64,000 bases of DNA from Channa striata. Its lineage: Eukaryota; Chordata; Actinopteri; Anabantiformes; Channidae. Below the pieces are notes generated by a model that was not told where the DNA came from, did not search any database, and worked only from the letters and a program-made list of their open reading frames with translations. Below, piece after piece: positions 48,329 through 59,235 of the stretch. Where the stretch lies: NCBI GenBank assembly GCA_033026295.1, contig CM065182.1, forward strand, positions 15,128,001 through 15,192,000, in the 5' to 3' direction. A program made the position numbers and the translations under genes. The first letter of the stretch is position 1. Each line of letters starts with the position of its first letter.

Positions 48329-49561
48329 AACACGTAAAAACACAAACAGAGTCACACACAGAAGGACAACCCCTCCTCCATTGTACTTTATAATGTTGCC
48401 CACTATCAGCAATGCTGCAGTAGATTTTACATGAAATTTACATGTTCAAAACAGTAAATCAAGGAGAAACACCCTCGGGGTCTTCATTTATAGATGTTGA
48501 GATATTGTAAGAAGACATTGTTTTGATATTTTATGAATAATTTAGTAGAAGTGTGTGAACAGTGTTTATTGTTGTGTGTAATATATTTGTGTTGGTATTT
48601 AGCAGTGCATTTCTTGTGAATTTCTGCCTAAAGTTCCTTGTGGTGAGATAAAGCATGTAGCCCCTGAGCTTTGTACACATCCACCACTGGAGACAACATG
48701 CTGGCTTTGCAAATCCCCACGTCCAACAACAGTTCCTCAGTTTGCTTCCGCTTAGAACACTACAGTATGTGTATATTTATTTTAATTGGCTGGTCAAAAC
48801 ATTAGAAATGGCCCTTAATATTTCGGAGTTTTCTGAGAAATTATAACCTAGTAAAGGTAGAATTCCTGGCTGAGCTGCTCTACTAGTTTCCACAGGACTG
48901 TACAGGTACAGGTGTAAATAATGAAGGGGCCAATATGTGTATATCTATCTATATATATATCTGAGAGTCTGAGAGATACTAGGAAAATTGCTCAGCGAAC
49001 ACATCTGTGTGCATTCAGCATCTGATTTACTAAGGCAGCAGCTCATTACTCAGTCAGTTCCTGGACGGCGTTTGGCAGTGAACTGCTGAAACACCCTCTG
49101 TGAATGAAGGAGATCTCATAGTGTAGGTGCACTTCAAGGTTGAGATTTATGTCTGATCGCTAAGCTCAGAAAATATAACGTAGCAATCTTGATTACAAAG
49201 TGTTTACTTTGGCTGCAGTTCAACCTCTCCATCAGAGAACAACTGCTTCTCAAAATACTGACAATATTACTCATATTTAGAAAATTATAACCTATAGCAT
49301 TTATCAAATTCACAATATTGTATATTAGGGAGCAATAAATGTCCACAGTAAACAAAAAGTTGTATATAGCCTATACTTAAAGCAGCTATTACTGCCTTAG
49401 TTGCGAGGAAAAGAAACAAACATCTAGAGCTATCCAGTCCAACTCAGATTTTCCTGCTGTGCATCAACATTTTGTGCTGTTAGCTCACGAACTGACGGTT
49501 AGTCTTTCCCTGCAGACTCTGAAAATCACATCTACAAACTACAACAGAGATTGATGCAGAT

Positions 49562-49706
49562 GGAGAGGAGAGGAGAGGAGAGGATAGGACGGGAGAGGAG
49601 AGGAGAGAAAAGGAGAGTAAGGGAGAGGAGAGGAGAGGACGGGAGAGGAGAGGGGAGAAAAGGAGAGTATGGGGAGAGGAGAGGAGAGGAGAGGAGAGGA
49701 GAGGAA
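49562..49706. repeat. GGAGA-type purine minisatellite with 50-bp higher-order unit
   Basis: About 145 bp of almost pure purine on the plus strand, built from GGAGA/GAGGA pentamers with only five pyrimidines (at 49585, 49590, 49618, 49640 and 49669). Inside it a 50-bp unit starting GGACGGGAGAGGAGAGG repeats at 49587 and 49637 with two substitutions and one inserted G. The array is therefore a pentamer satellite with a duplicated larger unit. Frames on both strands encode only low-complexity peptides. Confidence 0.9.
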
Positions 49707-50308
49707 CACTCAGACAACTTCTGTCTCTTCCACTTATTGTTACAAGTAGAATATTTATCCATGCCTCAGTGCCCAACAAGAAAACACTGGAAGTCATTTT
49801 CTCTCCCTCTCCTTCTCCCTCAGTCACTGTCTCTTATGTGTGCATGCTTGCAAGAAAATGTTAAAAGTCATGTAATTTTGTGTTTAAGAAAAAAAAAAGA
49901 CTATGCCCCTCACATGCCTGTGTTAATTGAGAGGCAAGAACTTTTGACAGCGACAAGATAAGTTTCATGTTTCATAAAATCGTCTTTATCAACAGCCTCA
50001 AATGCAAAAAACAAAACAATTACTGTTTCACTCAGTGACAGGAACCAGGATTATGAGTGCTAATGAGCACAATCAACAACACTTGAACCGTCTGCAAGTG
50101 TTTGTGCACATGACTGCTTCTGAGGGGGTGTGTGTGTTTGGAATTCTGATTGTTTCTGCACCAATAGTTTGTGATACATTGAAAGATGATAGCATTAATC
50201 AATTTTTTTTGCAAGATGGGCATTACATTTTGCCAAAACCCACAGCAACACATGTTTTCAACCAACAGAGTAAAAATCATTTCACAAGGGTTTTCTCACA
50301 TTAGGAGG
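49707..50308. other. Non-coding unique sequence
   Basis: Nothing recognised. A 100-codon plus-strand frame (50002-50304) overlaps an 82-codon minus frame and shows no known motif. Confidence 0.6.
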
Positions 50309-50352
50309 CTACCGACTTTGATTAATTTTCTGTCAATCGATTAACAGCTACA
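50309..50352. mobile_element. Short hAT-like repeat fragment
   Basis: The minus-strand words TAATCGATTGACAG and AGAAAATTAATC resemble the AATCGATTAATCG-rich ends of fish hAT-type non-autonomous elements, which also carry a GACAGAAAATTAATC word. No second end is visible nearby, so this would be a solo fragment. The AT-rich, low-complexity nature of the words lowers confidence. Confidence 0.3.
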
Positions 50353-53300
50353 CTAATTATTTATTCCTTAAGAGGTATGTTTTTATGTCATAACACCAAA
50401 TTAACCCACAAACTGTGGCTGGAAAAACAATTTCAGATTAATTACAATTCTCTTTTAAGCACTTCAATATCTAGATCAATCTTTGCTGCACCTGTTCTCA
50501 GTCACTCTAAACATGTTACATCTGCATAGTATGTATACAGCTAATACTTAATACTTGTACTTTGTTAAAATTAGTTATTACAAAGCTCACAAAATACATT
50601 ATTTTGGGTTTAAAAGTTATGTAGATGATAGCTGACCATATAGAGTAACGACAGTGCCATAAAAAGCGATGTGAGTGCTTTTCTATGCAGAGCCTCAGCA
50701 GTTTACGAGACTGTCGACACTCAGGTCACTTAGCCGACTGTGGCTACAGCGAAGAGAGAGACTGTGTAGACTGAGGTTGATGCTTATGTTTAGGTTGATG
50801 TTTATGCTGGATTACAAGAAGACATGAAAAATGTCTCATAAACACAAACGCAGCAGATGAATTAATTTTAGTAAGCAGTAGTTTCTGTCCTGACTGTGCT
50901 CGCTGTGAGTGATTAAAAAGCCAATATGATTAAAAAGTGAATATGATGTATGGAGCACCTGATGCTGACAGCTCGTGTCTAACTGACTGGGGTAGCATTT
51001 GTTTACATGCATATTTATATTATTTTTGCTCAACTGTTGCAAACATGCCACAAATGTATATATGTAATATTTCAGTCACTGGCCTATGCTAAATGATATA
51101 AATCCCTGGTCTTGAGTTTAACCAGAAAGTAAAATTTAGACTGTAATGTGAGCTACACATTATTTCATATTCAACACAACAGTAGGGCTCACTTATTGAC
51201 GCAACAAACTTCAAAAGAAAATCGTGAATTGACTCTAATTGAAAAAACACAGATCAATTGTGGACGGTGTGGATTGAAATCAAATCGAATCGGGGGATCA
51301 GTGCCAATATCCAGGCCTAGCACACAGTATTTGAAAATGAGCTTTGTTGATGTTTTCAAAAATCACACTGTGTATGTGAGGCGTGGTGAATCACATTATG
51401 GTATGGTCCCATCAGCTGTGCTCTCACTGTGTTGTCAAACATCGTTGTAGACATCAGATTTATTTGAGAGAGACAAAGTGTTTGCGTCTGTGCCTGAATT
51501 AGCAGTCATGGCTGTCTGCTTTAAGGGATCATCTCAGCCCCATCACTGAGACAGCAGTAGCTGGTATTTCCCACACATTATAGCAACTAAGAATATTCAG
51601 ATTTTCTTTTTTTTTCTACGAGCAGAGGAGGAAATGTGGAACAAGTGTACATTGGGATGAGTCAGCCAACTTCCTGCACACCTTTAGCATAAACTCATGT
51701 TGAGAATGTTACAGAACAGCGTGTTTAAAAATGCAAGCACCATACTAACAACATGTTTCTCTTCCAAACAAGAACAATCAAATCCCTTAGCTGATCTCGC
51801 CTTTGTTCCCCTTTTAGTAGTGACAAGCCCAGACGGTGGAGGGAGGTGGATAGAGGAAGGGGAGCTGCCTGCCTGTGTCCTATTTGTAGCGGTTGCCAGA
51901 CTCTATAAAATCCCCCTCTAGTTGTGGAGAATATGTCGCCCACCCACTGACAGCCTCCTCAGCTTGACACACTCTGCATTGCCAGTGGGAGATAGTGGAA
52001 GGAGATATGCAACCCAGCTGGGTTAATCCTGTTACACAGCTATGCACAGACCACAGTCTCACCTAGAGAATACCTACATGCATAAATCAAACAGCAATAC
52101 CTTAAACGGTGCAACGGGTTGTCGTGTTTAAAAGCCAAACTGATTTATGTTACTTGTTCACAAATAAAGGCCTAAAACTGCACCATTTGTACAAGGTTTT
52201 TACCAGATAACAATTCATTACTGTACAGTAATAAACTCTAACATGTATAATTTTAAAGTAAGAACAGTGGCTATGTTGTGTGGCTCAAACATAAACAGAG
52301 GGCATCGTGTGTTATAAAGTACACATTCACGACTGAGAATGACACAAATGCATCATTCTTTAAAAATATGTCTACTTCATTAATAAAAACCCTAATAAAA
52401 ATTCAGGAAAAGCCTTCTCTGAAGCTGTGATGTATTCAACCTCTTAAAATTGGCTGCAAGTTAGACATTAATATTCTTCAAGCACATGTTTTTATATTGA
52501 AAAAGAATGAAGTCTATTTAGAAAAGCAAGTGAGTTGGAAACAAAAATTAATGGGGAGAAAGTGACCATACACATACAATGAATTTCAATTACCTTCTAT
52601 TGCTGTCTGAGCTCGGGCACCAGCTCTGCACACACTGACAGGGTGTGGAAACCAAGAAAAAGAACAATTCAGCTGCAAAATGATATTTACATAGGAAGCC
52701 AAAGTACATACTAGCAAGACTGTGATGAAAGCTTAAATGAGATTTAAATGCTTTCGTTATAAACCCACAACTCTCATAATCACATTAGATTCTAAACTCA
52801 CAATTCATAATTGAGTATATCATCAATAACAGACTGAAAATTTGAACTGCTCCGTTTCCAATTGTAATGTGTACAACTGGTGTGCAGGGTGTGTACACGG
52901 GGTCAGGAACCACGGACCTCAGCACTCTAACACCATCTCAATCTTTCCACTTCCTTTTAAAAGTATAACATGCACAGTGCTCACAGAACTGCACCTCTTC
53001 ACCCCACGTATGTTCTTTTCATGTTCCGTGATTCACTGTTGCTGCGTGCGACCCAACGCAAAGAACTTCTCCTTATTGTTGACAACAGAAACGACACAGT
53101 GCTACAGCACGTTCCCGAACACAACACGGGAGCTTAGCAATGTGACTGGAGCTCACACTGCAGTGGGTTAAAAACCAGTCAAACTTTTAGCCAGCAAACA
53201 GGAAGTGCACTTCAAATGTGTTTCCATTAGTCACATAGCAACAGCAGCCTTCATCGCTAGTGCTTCCCAAAAGCATTTGTTAAAAAAAAAAGGGGTTACT

Positions 53301-55861
53301 GCAGTGAAGAAAGGACAAATCCCCTCTGCCTTTGACGGGAACAACTTCTATGTTTTGCCTTCACTTGACATTTCTGTACCGTTCCACAACAGCTCTGTAA
53401 CCGATCCTTTATAAGGATTCACAATTTACTGTGTGCGCAGTACTGTAGCTCAATTATTACATCAGTTAACCATTAACGCTCATTTAATGGGGATTTGAAT
53501 CAACTGCTTAATTCAGCTGAACAAATGCAGCACTACAACTGAAAACGGCCTAAAAGCTGAGTTTTCTTGATATCCTCGAAGCGACAGTGGAGGTGCACAG
53601 TGTCAGTTCCTTGTCACTCTGTCAGCTAGCCTAGTGTCCCACTCCATGTTAACATGCAAGTCCCTATCCAGTAGGCATTAACATGCAGGGCCAGCAGCCA
53701 CTAGGTGGGCCCGAGCAGAGCCCAAGGCAGGTGGCAGATAGTCAATGTGCATGCTCCTAAATCATTCATGTGACTGGGTGGTGGGGATTGAGTGTGTGTT
53801 TGTGAGGGGAAAAAAAAGGTGAGGCTTATATTGATGTTACAATATAAGAATAGAACAAACAATTGACAGGGTGCACTGGATGAAATAGGACATCATTGTG
53901 TTTGTGGGTTGCCACGAGTAAATATAATTCATTTGTAAATTCCTTCTAACCATATGGGTCCTTTAGATGGAGTGGGAGAACGATTTTAAAAAATGTGGGG
54001 GAAAAAAAAAAACGTGTGGAGGGTCGGTTGGGAACGGAGTGGGAGTTGATGCGATGGGAAACATGAGAGGAAAGAGGGAAGGTGAAACTGACATTCTTGA
54101 GAAGGGGCAGGCCATGCGGGCGAGGTTTTGTTAATGAATTAGTATGCATGGCTGGTACCGCACAATGACCTCGAGCAAGGAGCTGACATGCCATAGACAC
54201 CAGACTGAAACTAACACTAACACCACAAATTATTACCTTTTCATTATGGAAATTAGCCTTTCCTTCTCATTCCTCCCACTCTGTCTCTGTCTCACTTCTC
54301 TCACCTGCTCTTTTTCTATTCCTCACAGCTCCCCACTTGGTCTGGTATATTGGAGGAAGAGTGGTGTTGACTCTGAAAAGCAATTACCTGTCATTTACCT
54401 GTCTTTCTCTCCCTCTGATAATGAATTTCAAGTGAAAGGTGAAATCATTATCTTTTCACTCACAAAATCAAAGCTGTGGGCGGGGACTGCCTCTGTCACA
54501 ATATGTGCCATGCCATATGGGATTAAAGGGTTTCTCTGTAATACATACACCAGGTACAGTGCACCCACTAACACACAGACACACACTAAGTTGCTCTTTG
54601 AACTTCATTTGGATAAAAAAATACCGCAGTGTATTGTATCAAGAATGTCACCGCAGGTGATCGTTGTGCGACCCGAAGGCCTGTGCGATCCTTTAAGTTA
54701 ACTTTACTTCGAGCAAAAAAGCTCTTCTGCAATTAGATGTACAGTACTGAAGCTGATTGCCTACTCTGTGCTAACAATGTGAGACAGCAATATGTCCATT
54801 TTAACTTGTCAAGACATTGGGTCCATTTGTACATTGCAAAGCCACATTTATTTCAAAAGAGGTATTTAAGATAAAGTGAATATTTGAATACCACAGCATG
54901 CAACAAAAATCTCTGGATTGAATAAAGTGAGTCCAGCAGATTGATGCACCATAAGTGATCCAATACATACTATGATAGGACACCCCTAGAAAGACAAGCA
55001 GAAAGAAAGAAAAACAAGACAAACCACTGTAATAACACTTTGAAAATTATATTATTGTATTTAAAAAAACTGCTGTGTAGGGTGGGTTAAAGTTTGCTGA
55101 CAGGGTATATTTATAATTCACATCTGATGGAGATGGAGAGTGTGTCAGCTATAAAACTAATACTAAGCATCTCCTTTAACTCTCCTCTTATGTATCTTTA
55201 CATAACCGTTCTCATCTGGCGCTTTCCAATTTAGTTTTATTAACTGGCATTTCTTTCCTCATCACTTTGCACCTCAAACTTTACCCTCTACACTCATTTC
55301 TCCTCTTGAGAAGACATGTACAAGCTACTGACTAGGACGTTGTTTCCTTCTAGCACAAATGTTGAATTGTTTTTATTAAATAGAGTGATAGCTGACGTTT
55401 CATTACAAATTAATAATCAACACGCCTGATTCTTTGCAGCTAAAACAGAAATCTGGTCAAGCCTCAAGCTATGCCACAGAACAATGAAAAACATGTAAGC
55501 ACTAGAACATAAAATGCAAGAGAGAAGAAATGCTTAATAAGGTCCAGAGAAAGTGTTTGGATCAGGGACCTCTCTGACCAGTGAGCCAATCATCATCAAA
55601 TATGATTTTCAAAAAGATGAACAGCACAGGGGTGAGGGGGTCTCAAGCCGACATGGAGCTGGCTTGAGTTGGCTAGGATGACATGGGTTTTGTCAAACTG
55701 TCCGCATCAACCAAGAATCCAGCTTAAAACACACACACGTACACAAACCAGGAACACGAAGACAGGCCAAACACCAGGGGAAGTATCAAGAAACTTGCCA
55801 AAGACAGTCATATCACTTTTAGACCAGTTGTCTTCATAATTTGTTTCAAATCTGTTGTTTT
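50353..55861. other. Non-coding unique sequence
   Basis: No supported gene. The longest frame in the window (plus 54144-54701, 185 codons) lies here. It has no recognisable domain and ends amid ordinary non-coding DNA. A 17-bp tandem pair with two mismatches (GATTAAAAAGCCAATAT type) is at 50911-50944. An imperfect AGGTTGATG-TTATG pair is near 50772-50815. CATGTTAACATG, a 12-bp palindrome, is at 53645-53656. The stretch 51230-51325 has AATCGAATCGG and CCAGGCCTAG words that could be the end of an old DNA transposon. Confidence 0.55.
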
Positions 55862-55935
55862 CAACGACGCAGCCATATCTGACTCTTGTATTGATTTTCC
55901 CATCCGGGTCGGTTAATCTTTACACCCCTACTGTG
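55862..55935. mobile_element. Possible hAT-type terminal fragment
   Basis: On the minus strand the segment opens with CAGTAGGGGTGTAAAGATTA, close to the CAGNGGTGTAA-type inverted ends of fish hAT elements. It continues with CCGACCCGGATGGG and AATCAATAC. No opposite end was found. Recognition rests on memory of such ends, not on a search. Confidence 0.3.
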
Positions 55936-56605
55936 CACTCTTCTTTATTCCTCTATTCGTCAGTCAGTTTGTGTATGCAACTGTGTTTGCCTTCTGTGTT
56001 CAGTGCGCATGCACTGGTGCGTGCGTGAGTGCTGGGATGTTGCATAAGCTTTCACAGCAGGCAGTTGCTCAATGTGAAAATAAAAGAGAGATAGGGAGGA
56101 GAACGAAAAAGCATGAGGAAAGCAAGGACCGAAGGCAATTAAATGTGAGGTGAAAAGTGGCTAAGTGTAAGGAAGAGACGCTTGTTGCTTGTTGCAGGTT
56201 CCTCCCTGTGGCACTTTGAGGGAACAGCTTTTTGCTGCAGGGATCAGGAAGGGCTTCGAAATTAAAAGTGTTGCATGTGGACAAGCACCTGCCCCTCAGA
56301 TAACAGAGTGACTGCCTGAACAATGACTAAAAGCATGACACGAGAAAGTAAGAGCAAATATACTATTGATTTACTATAATATGATATACATGAAATATAT
56401 ATTTCTTAAATTAAATTTAAGTTTTCCAGTGTGCATGTGCATGTTAGTAAATTTGAAAGTGTGTACGGTCAACTTTTATCCCAAAGCATGATGCCTCTGT
56501 CAGTATCTAATCACTGTGGAAAATCTACACTCTGCGAACTACAACAGAACCCCAGGGAGAGTCCGACATACAGTATATGTGTGCCTAACAGGCTTTCCAT
56601 ACCAG

Positions 56606-56661
<56 letters not shown>

Positions 56662-57479
56662 ACACTCAAATAAGGCAAGGAGGGATTTTAATAACATAAA
56701 GGTTCAGTACATTATCCTTCATATGGAACTATAGACTCATACCTGGCATCCTTTGATCTTTCCCTCTGATTGTGTAAATTACCCTGCACTGTATGCCTAC
56801 ATATGTTATTTAAACCAAAAAGAAAGTTATTTTTCTTCAGTTTACTACACTCATAAATGTACAGATAAAGAGAAACTAATGAGCAACAGAAGAAAACGTA
56901 GTTTGTTTATTTGCCCATCACAGTAGTAGCGAGGAAAACAGGCTTCAGAAGTGCAACAAATACACAGAGAGAAATTGATAGAGCATCAGAGACAGAGAGA
57001 GAGAGCGCAATCCACCCATAAAGAGAGAGGTGCATGCTGGAATCTCAACATCTAAACCACGAGCAAGCTAGTTAGAGGTAGGCTCTTTGATCTCCGAAGA
57101 ATGGCTTGGTTTGTGGACAGCTGATTGGAGAAATCTGTGTAATACGCTGCACGCGCACACACTTGTGAAAGACACACTTTATGATTTTGTTTCTTTAACA
57201 CTGATATATCTATGTACCTGTCATTGAAAACAAAGCGTTTTAATATTTTTGCACATCATGTGAATCATGACATACAGTGGTTAGCACAGAACGTATCAAC
57301 ACAGAGAGTCCCCCTGCTGCTATACACCCCACATGCTTTAGACACATTTTGTTTTCTATGAGTGATTGTTTTTCTAATCTCGATTAAAAATAGTCAAGAG
57401 TAACTCATACTTTGGTTTTTGTAAAAAAATCTCCCCTTTTATTTCCCCCTTTTTGCCTCCTTTTCTCTCCATCATTCCC
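55936..57479. other. Non-coding sequence
   Basis: Contains the (CA)23 array at 56609. It also contains a GAGAGA-rich patch at 56990-57030 and AT-rich DNA at 56355-56420. No gene recognised. Confidence 0.6.
56609..56665. repeat. (CA)23 microsatellite with interrupted tail
   Basis: Perfect CA from 56609 to 56654, an AA break, then CA to 56665. Confidence 0.95.
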
Positions 57480-57640
57480 AATTTTTCCACCAGCAAAAGT
57501 TGATATTATGCAAATGCTCCGTAATGCTAATGTTTGAAGGCTGGCACAGGCCTCATTTGCATACGGCAGCATACTCACCCAGTAAAGCAGCATGACACGG
57601 TGACCCTGGTCAGGTTGCCAGGGGAACACCCCACCACCAA
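57480..57640. promoter_or_regulatory. Candidate enhancer block with inverted octamers and an X-box-like site
   Basis: Seen: TATGCAAATG (57507-57516) and its exact reverse complement CATTTGCATA (57554-57563) form an inverted pair of POU octamers 37 bp apart. TAATGCTAATG lies between them. GTTGCCAGGGGAAC (57614-57627) resembles the RFX X-box (GTNRCC-N-RGYAAC) with one deviation. The block is unique sequence. Known: octamers bind POU factors and X-boxes bind RFX factors. Inference: a regulatory element. Conservation cannot be tested here. Confidence 0.3.
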
Positions 57641-58570
57641 CACCCTGCACTCACCCCGCCCAAACACACACCACTAACTCCCACACACAAAGGCGCACAA
57701 ACTGAGAACTACAACTGCACGCGCTTTTACCCTGACTACAGCAGTGTTGGTCGGCTCTGATCTGCCGCACTAATTCCCACCGAAGTGCTCACAGCTTGAT
57801 CTAGGGAAACATGTGAAGTCTGCCCCTTGACTACATGAACATCCCATGGCAAGCATGGTCTTGTGATTCAACAGGGGAAAAAAGCCACAGTGGTATTGTG
57901 CTGCTTTGTGCCCATCACAGCCACTTAGCTCTGATTTTAAAATGGAAATCTTGTAGTTGGATTACTGACAACAATAGACTCAGTCCTCCTTTAGTGAATG
58001 TTACAAAAGAATGATGGAGAACTATGTTAAGCTTCTCTTCCTCCTGCTGTCATCTAAATAAAGACATATTTCCATGTTTCAAAGCACTGCTATTCTTTTC
58101 CCTGTGACATGTAGACGCACACATATGAACACACATCTGCAGCACAGACAGATAGAGAAGTTTACGACTCACAACGATCCATGAAAGCATGGACCAGTAG
58201 GCAGCACTGTTTATATGTATATACCACATTTTCAGGCAGACACACAAACACCGTTTTCCTGAACAGAACAATGCCTGACAGATGGGTGTTCTGGATTCTA
58301 GCTGCTTTAGGATTACGTGAATGGGTCTTCTCAGTACACGATAAGCCAATAAGACCTTTTCTTGGACAACAAATTTGGGCTGCCTGGATGCCACTCTCAG
58401 ACATCCTGTTCCAGTCAGAGCGCATATACATATATCAAAAGTGACACTTCCACGAATTTGCTGAGAAAATAAAGAAACAGAGTGAAAGTGTGATAGAGTG
58501 AAAGACTGGCGATATATAATGAGGGAGAAGTGACAGAGGGGACGAGTGGCGTGACATGGAAGGATTTGCA
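57641..58570. other. Non-coding unique sequence
   Basis: No gene supported. A 173-codon minus-strand frame (58050-58571) is overlapped by other frames on both strands. It has no known domain and runs into the AT satellite. Confidence 0.55.
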
Positions 58571-58633
58571 CATATATATAGATATAGATATATAAATATA
58601 TAGATAGATAGATATAGATTTAGATATATATAG
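58571..58633. repeat. AT-rich GATA/TA mixed satellite
   Basis: Irregular mixture of TATA, GATA and TAGATA words. It ends close to where the LINE remnant becomes recognisable, about 60-100 bp downstream. Confidence 0.85.
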
Positions 58634-58689
58634 GAACAAGAGGAGAAAGAACAGGAACCCTCGGACAAACCCCTGCACGGAATGTACCA

Positions 58690-59235
58690 CCACCAGAAAG
58701 AAGAAGTGGATATCGAAAAATCCTGCCAGTGACTGGAAAGACAGCACAGAGGCACTAATCCTGGCAGCACAGCAACACACTCAAAAATACAAGATCAGTA
58801 GAGGCCGTGGTCTGCCACACCGGGCAGGACTCCTGGTGTAGACTGTGCAAAAATGCCCCTGAGACAATCCAGCACATAACAGCAGGATGCAAGACGCTAG
58901 CAGGCAGGGCATGCGTGGAACGCCATAACCAAGGGGCAGGCCTAGTGTGCAGGAACACAGAGTGGAGGTCTCCGATTAAAATGAATAGACTTTCAAAGGT
59001 GGTTTAGAATGACCGAGCTGGGTTCCTGTGCGACTTCCAGGTACAGACTGACAACTGGTAAAAGGCAAAACCAAACAACTACATCGCAGTGAGATTTCCT
59101 TCCAGAATACTGCAATCCGAGGAACAGCTAAGATACTGAGCAGGACCCTCAATCTCCCAGGCCTCTGGTAGACGACCCGAGCTTGAAGGAAGAATTAGAC
59201 CGCCCCAAAAAGAAGGGACAAGTGGGGAATTATAT
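58690..59235 (+). mobile_element. 5'-truncated, internally deleted Dong/R4-clade (Rex6-like) LINE
   Basis: The segment carries the C-terminal coding end of a non-LTR retrotransposon followed by about 60 bp of likely 3' untranslated sequence. Known: the Rex6/Dong/R4 clade encodes a reverse transcriptase followed by a CCHC finger and a restriction-enzyme-like endonuclease. Seen here: the finger and the final residues are recognisable, but the reverse transcriptase is absent and the endonuclease core is missing. The copy is dead. 5' truncation is typical of target-primed insertion. The left boundary is approximate because it fades into unrecognised sequence after the AT satellite. Confidence 0.75.
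58731..59171 (+). pseudogene. LINE polyprotein C-terminus, broken
   Basis: Frame 1 from 58731 gives KDSTEALILAAQ. A single-base shift near 58775 moves to the frame that contains CRLCKNAPETIQHITAGC, a C-x2-C-x8-H-x4-C finger (58837-58890), then VERHNQGAGLV. That frame meets an in-frame TAG at 59005-59007, just after KVV where the family normally continues. It resumes with NDRAGFLCDFQVQTD and stops again soon after. The family's catalytic PD/D region of the endonuclease is not recognisable; roughly 70-80 codons appear deleted. The last residues, RGTAKILSRTLNLPGLW, reappear in another frame and end at the natural stop TAG 59169-59171. At least two frame changes, a nonsense codon and a deletion make it inactive. 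Confidence 0.75.

Larger units (their letters stand above)
43266..49561. other. Non-coding sequence with microsatellites
   Basis: No gene recognised. It contains A19 at 44520-44538, (TG)27 at 45724, (GA)9 at 46799-46816 within a purine-rich stretch to about 46900, T15 at 47445-47459, (AC)8 at 48312 and an AT run at 48945-48960. The 147-codon minus-strand frame at 45626-46069 is built around the TG array and is not credible as a gene. Confidence 0.6.

Noticed and set aside
49480..49961. Low-complexity frames across the GGAGA array
   Set aside because: Arg-Gly-Glu or Leu-Ser-Pro repeats produced by the purine satellite; no protein is implied.
51230..51325. AATCGAATCGG and CCAGGCCTAG words suggesting a DNA-transposon end
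   Set aside because: No convincing second end or target duplication found, so it is left as a note only.
54144..54701. 185-codon plus-strand reading frame, the longest in the window
   Set aside because: Composition is arbitrary, no domain or motif is recognisable, and other frames overlap it. In 64 kb of DNA one frame of this length is expected by chance, and vertebrate genes are spliced.
58050..58571. 173-codon minus-strand frame
   Set aside because: Overlapped by several frames on both strands, starts inside the AT satellite, and has no known motif.
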